Source of the DNA: Methanoculleus chikugoensis
GTDB lineage: Archaea > Halobacteriota > Methanomicrobia > Methanomicrobiales > Methanoculleaceae
Length of the DNA: 42,807 nt
Assembly: GCF_900095385.1 (NCBI RefSeq)
Contig: NZ_FMID01000061.1
Span: 1 to 42,807 of the forward strand
Direction of reading: 5' to 3'
This document shows positions 39,792 to 42,807 of this stretch, piece after piece. The position numbers and the translations under genes are program-made. A model generated the notes under the pieces. It was not told the origin of the DNA. It did no database searches and worked only from the letters and a program-made list of their open reading frames with translations. How positions within the stretch are numbered: the stretch's first letter is position 1; each line of letters starts with the position of its first letter.

Positions 39792-42700
39792 TCACGAGTA
39801 ATGCTTCTTCAAAAATTCCTTCACTTTCCGCGAGACCAGCCATCCCCGGTCGAGCTCGTCGATGATCGCATTGATCGCCCATGCCTCCCTGCTGACCTTC
39901 CGGTCGGTCTCCGTATCCCCCATCTCCGCAAGAGCGATGATGACGGTGAGGGGGTTGCGGATAGAGTCGTTTAAGATGGCAAGCCGCTCGATGTTCTCCT
40001 CGATCTGGAGGAATGCCTTCTTTTTGAGTTCCTCCAGCTGGTGCCGCTCCGAGGTGTCGCGGGCGCTTGCAAGCACCAGGGGCCGGCCGTCGACCGTCAC
40101 CCGGAATGCCGTTATCTCCACGGCGACGCGGGTGCCGTCCTTGCGGAGATAGTTGAACTCGATTGGGCCGGCCGTGGTCCCGGTCGTGAGCTGGCCGATT
40201 ATCATCTCCACCTTCGGCAGTTCCTCCGGCGCCACGAATCCGGATTCAACGACGGTTTTGCCGATGAACTCCTCCTTCGGGCTGCCTGCCAGCCTCTCGG
40301 TCGCCCGGTTCGCGTCGATCAGGACCCTGTTCATATCAACAAGGAAGAGGGCGTCCGGGGCGTACTCGAAGAGGATCTTCAGCCGCTCCTCCGAACTCCG
40401 CAACGCCGCGTCCGCCCGTTTCCGGTCGGTTACATCCACCAGGTTGCCGATGGTCGCCGGCTGCCCCTCGAAGAGAAGGCGGGTTGCAAAGTTCTCAAGA
40501 TAGATGGCCCGCCCGTCCTTGCGGACCCCGCAGAACTCGTGGTGCTCCGCTTCAACCTCGCCGTAGAGCAGGGCCTGCAGCCGCCGATACATATCGTCCC
40601 GATCATCCGGGGCAACCAGAGCGAGGTGTGTGCCGGGGTTGTTGAGCTCGTCGGGTGTGTAGCCGAAGATCTCGGCAAACCGCGGGTTGACGTATTTCAG
40701 GCGATCGTCCTGAAAGAGGTAGACGCCCACCGGCGAGCGCTCCACCGGGTTCCGGTAGACCTCCTCGTTCGTCGTTCTCAGGATCGCCGAACCCATGATG
40801 CTTGCCGCCGCCTGGAGTGCGTCGATCTCCGCCGGGGACCAGGTGCGCTCCCTCCGGGTCTCGTCGAACCCGATGAAGCCCCACCAGTGTTCATGGACGA
40901 ATATCGGGACGACCGCGATGGAGAGAAGCCCCTGGGACTCAAGGCATGCCCGCTCGCCCGGAGGGAACGTCCGCACCGGCCCGACGATCGCTCTTCCGGC
41001 CGCGAGCTCCGTGCACCACCGGGGAACCCCGCTGTAGGGGACGCTCTGGAGAGCCGGGTCGTCCACCCCGGCGGCGACGCTCTCCGCGGTCCACTCCCAC
41101 CGGTGGCCGCAGACGGATTTGCCGGTCGCAGGATCCGTGTCGTTCTCGAAGATGTAGACCCGACTCACATCGGTGGCCCTGCCGAACCGCTCAAGAACCT
41201 CGTGCATCTGGGTCTTCCAGTCCGGTTCCTTGAGGAACCGGTCGGCCGCAAAGTTCACCGCGCTCATGATGGCGTCGTGCCGGCGGAGGGTCTCGGATGC
41301 ATTCTTTCGTTCCGTGACATCCTCAAAGAGGTAGAGCCTCCCGAAGTACCGGTCGTCCGCATCGCGGATCTGGGTGGAGAATCGCCTGATGCACCGCCCG
41401 TCGACGAACTCGATCTCGTCCTCGATGGCCGACCGGTTCGCTTCATCCTGGAGCGGCGTGCAGGATGCGGCAAACGCCTCCGGGTCCCTGACGAGCGGGA
41501 TACAGCGAGAGGTGATATCGCTGTTCGTGAGGGTGCCTGCCCGCATCTCGTCCTCCAGGTGTGAGAGCCCCCACATCTCGCAGAACCTGCTGTTGAAGTA
41601 GTGAATCTCGTCCGTCCGGTTATCGACGACTAAATAGGCGAGCGGGGAGGCCTGGGCCATTCGGGAGAGCAACGCCTCGTTCCACCGGAGCCTCTCTTCC
41701 ACCCGCCGCTCCTCGGTCACATCGCGGCCGCACCCCACGGTCCCGATCACCTGCCCGTTCTCGTCCCGGAACGGGGCCTTGCTGACGTCGAGGTAGAGGA
41801 ATTTCCCCTGTATATTCCCGTACTCGTCGAACCGTCCCGCCTCGCCGCTCTCCATGACGACTGCATCGGAGTCCCGGCAGATCTCGCCGAAGGTGTGCCA
41901 GGCAGGGTTGTCGGGATGAGCCTGCCGTTCGCGCCCGGCAAAGAACATATCCGTCTTGCCCAGCGGTTCGTCGGTGTCTGCGGCATTGAGGAGTTTCTCG
42001 CAGATGGCCTTGTTCGCGAAGAGGTACCGCCTCTCCATGTCTTTTGCCCATATGAGGTCGGGGACGTTGTCGCACATCATCCGGACGAGACGGTAGAGGT
42101 CGCGGAACTGCTGGTTGGTCCGGGCGAGTTTGCCCTCGACGCTCTTCCTCTCCGTGATGTCGCGGAGCGTGACGAGGTTTGCTTCCCGGCCTTTGAACGT
42201 AATGGCCGAACCGAGCCCTTCGATCCATCTGTCGTTCCCGTGCAGATCCCGCATCAGGTAGTGGGCGAGGTAACCGTCGTGTCCGGACCGCACGTTCGTG
42301 AGGTCACGGGCGACGGCTGCTGTGTAGTCGGGGTGGACGAACTGCAGCGGGTTCAGGCCGATGATCTCGGCCGGCGAGGAGACGCCGACGAGCGTTGCGG
42401 CTGCGGCATTGGCAAACAGGGCGGTGCCGTCCCAGTCGAGGATGAGGACGGCATCCATGAGGGAGTTGAAGATCTGCAGGTTCTCCTCCTCTTCCCGGGG
42501 GCGAAAAGAGACGATGCAGGTGATATCCGTCTCCGGAAAGGAGGATGCGGCAATCGTCACCGGGAGAAGCGTGCCGTCGCGGCGGAGCAGGTTGGCGGGG
42601 AAATCTGCGACCGCCTGTTGCCCGTCGATCGACCGGACAAATCGCTCCCGCTCCGTCTCGTCCGGCCATATCCCGGAGAGGGTGAAGGAGACGAGTTCTT

Positions 42701-42807
42701 CCGGGGGGTAGCCGAGCATGCCGGAGAGAACGCCGGTGGCCCGGGAGATGCAGAACGTTCGTGGATCGAAGGTGAAAACACCTGTTTTTGTAGTTCCCTG
42801 TCCACAC
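39792..42807 (-). CDS. Multi-PAS/GAF sensor protein with an incomplete kinase core, open at the right edge
   Basis: The frame is open to the window end, so the N-terminus is missing; about 1000 residues are seen. In order: the end of one PAS domain, PAS (DAVLILDWDGTALFANAAAA), PAS (DNVPDLIWAKDMERRYLFAN), PAS (SPLAYLVVDNRTDEIHYFNS), GAF (VLERFGRATDVSRVYIFEND), PAS (SPVGVYLFQDDRLKYVNPRF), PAS (DALFLVDMNRVLIDANRATE), then a DHp-like helix with LAILNDSIRNPLTVIIALAE. Where kinases have His before the x-RNPL motif this protein has Ser (codon 39963-39965), and it stops 56 residues later without an ATPase domain. It is thus likely a sensor or signalling partner rather than an active histidine kinase. 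No transmembrane helix is visible in the part seen. Confidence 0.85.
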   Translation of the reverse strand, partial: CGQGTTKTGVFTFDPRTFCISRATGVLSGMLGYPPEELVSFTLSGIWPDETERERFVRSIDGQQAVADFPANLLRRDGTLLPVTIAASSFPETDITCIVSFRPREEEENLQIFNSLMDAVLILDWDGTALFANAAAATLVGVSSPAEIIGLNPLQFVHPDYTAAVARDLTNVRSGHDGYLAHYLMRDLHGNDRWIEGLGSAITFKGREANLVTLRDITERKSVEGKLARTNQQFRDLYRLVRMMCDNVPDLIWAKDMERRYLFANKAICEKLLNAADTDEPLGKTDMFFAGRERQAHPDNPAWHTFGEICRDSDAVVMESGEAGRFDEYGNIQGKFLYLDVSKAPFRDENGQVIGTVGCGRDVTEERRVEERLRWNEALLSRMAQASPLAYLVVDNRTDEIHYFNSRFCEMWGLSHLEDEMRAGTLTNSDITSRCIPLVRDPEAFAASCTPLQDEANRSAIEDEIEFVDGRCIRRFSTQIRDADDRYFGRLYLFEDVTERKNASETLRRHDAIMSAVNFAADRFLKEPDWKTQMHEVLERFGRATDVSRVYIFENDTDPATGKSVCGHRWEWTAESVAAGVDDPALQSVPYSGVPRWCTELAAGRAIVGPVRTFPPGERACLESQGLLSIAVVPIFVHEHWWGFIGFDETRRERTWSPAEIDALQAAASIMGSAILRTTNEEVYRNPVERSPVGVYLFQDDRLKYVNPRFAEIFGYTPDELNNPGTHLALVAPDDRDDMYRRLQALLYGEVEAEHHEFCGVRKDGRAIYLENFATRLLFEGQPATIGNLVDVTDRKRADAALRSSEERLKILFEYAPDALFLVDMNRVLIDANRATERLAGSPKEEFIGKTVVESGFVAPEELPKVEMIIGQLTTGTTAGPIEFNYLRKDGTRVAVEITAFRVTVDGRPLVLASARDTSERHQLEELKKKAFLQIEENIERLAILNDSIRNPLTVIIALAEMGDTETDRKVSREAWAINAIIDELDRGWLVSRKVKEFLKKHYS

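Noticed and set aside
1-42807. CRISPR arrays and tRNA or rRNA genes
   Set aside because: No regularly spaced direct repeats of CRISPR size, and no tRNA T-loop or rRNA core sequence were seen by eye. A covariance-model scan would be decisive.

Overview
The window looks like chromosomal DNA from a methanogenic archaeon of the Methanomicrobiales, most likely Methanoculleus or a close relative. This is inferred from high GC, archaeal TATA boxes about 25-40 bases upstream of several genes, an Orc1/Cdc6-type AAA+ protein, two exported proteins with PGF-CTERM-like tails, a multi-PAS sensor of a style common in this order, and many 4-base start/stop overlaps. No rRNA, tRNA or CRISPR array was recognised.

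Region 1 (1-10000) is a defence island in partial decay. It opens with the end of an IS5-type transposase and a small membrane protein. A type I restriction HsdR follows, without HsdM or HsdS in view, with an overlapping YgjP/DUF45 metallopeptidase whose only plausible start is ATA. On the other strand lie an operon of a double-HARE-HTH Mrr-type nuclease and a GmrSD-like DUF262/HNH protein with a coupled 27-codon ORF, and a DUF1828/DUF6978-like pair. Between them are remnants of other restriction-type genes and of a Schlafen/AlbA_2-type regulator.

Region 2 (10000-15200) looks like the wreck of an integrated virus or plasmid: a small coiled-coil membrane protein, an unknown 168-residue protein, a second truncated AlbA_2-type gene, an intact Orc1/Cdc6 with 10-bp tandem repeats upstream, a three-ORF overlapping cassette ending in a cut-off primase N-terminus, a frameshifted HRDC protein and a HEPN remnant.

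Region 3 (15200-23150) is an intact cell-surface locus. A membrane-bound tandem winged-helix regulator is divergent from seven same-strand genes with several 4-base overlaps: two beta-propeller proteins, two PGF-CTERM-like exported proteins (one is also a propeller), two anchored extracellular proteins, an integral membrane protein and a LolA/RseB-like lipoprotein. About 900 bases without a gene follow, containing a strong nested hairpin.

Region 4 (24000-42807) is mixed accessory and housekeeping content: a SHOCT/DUF6325 pair, a small membrane protein, a complete ISH1-like IS5 element with 8-bp target duplication, a PsiE-like protein, two MFS transporters, a GH63-type glucosidase, an HdeD-like protein, a lipoprotein, an anaerobic sulfatase-maturating radical SAM enzyme convergent with a Cys-type arylsulfatase, a LURP-one-like protein, and a large PAS/GAF sensor open at the right edge whose kinase core is incomplete.
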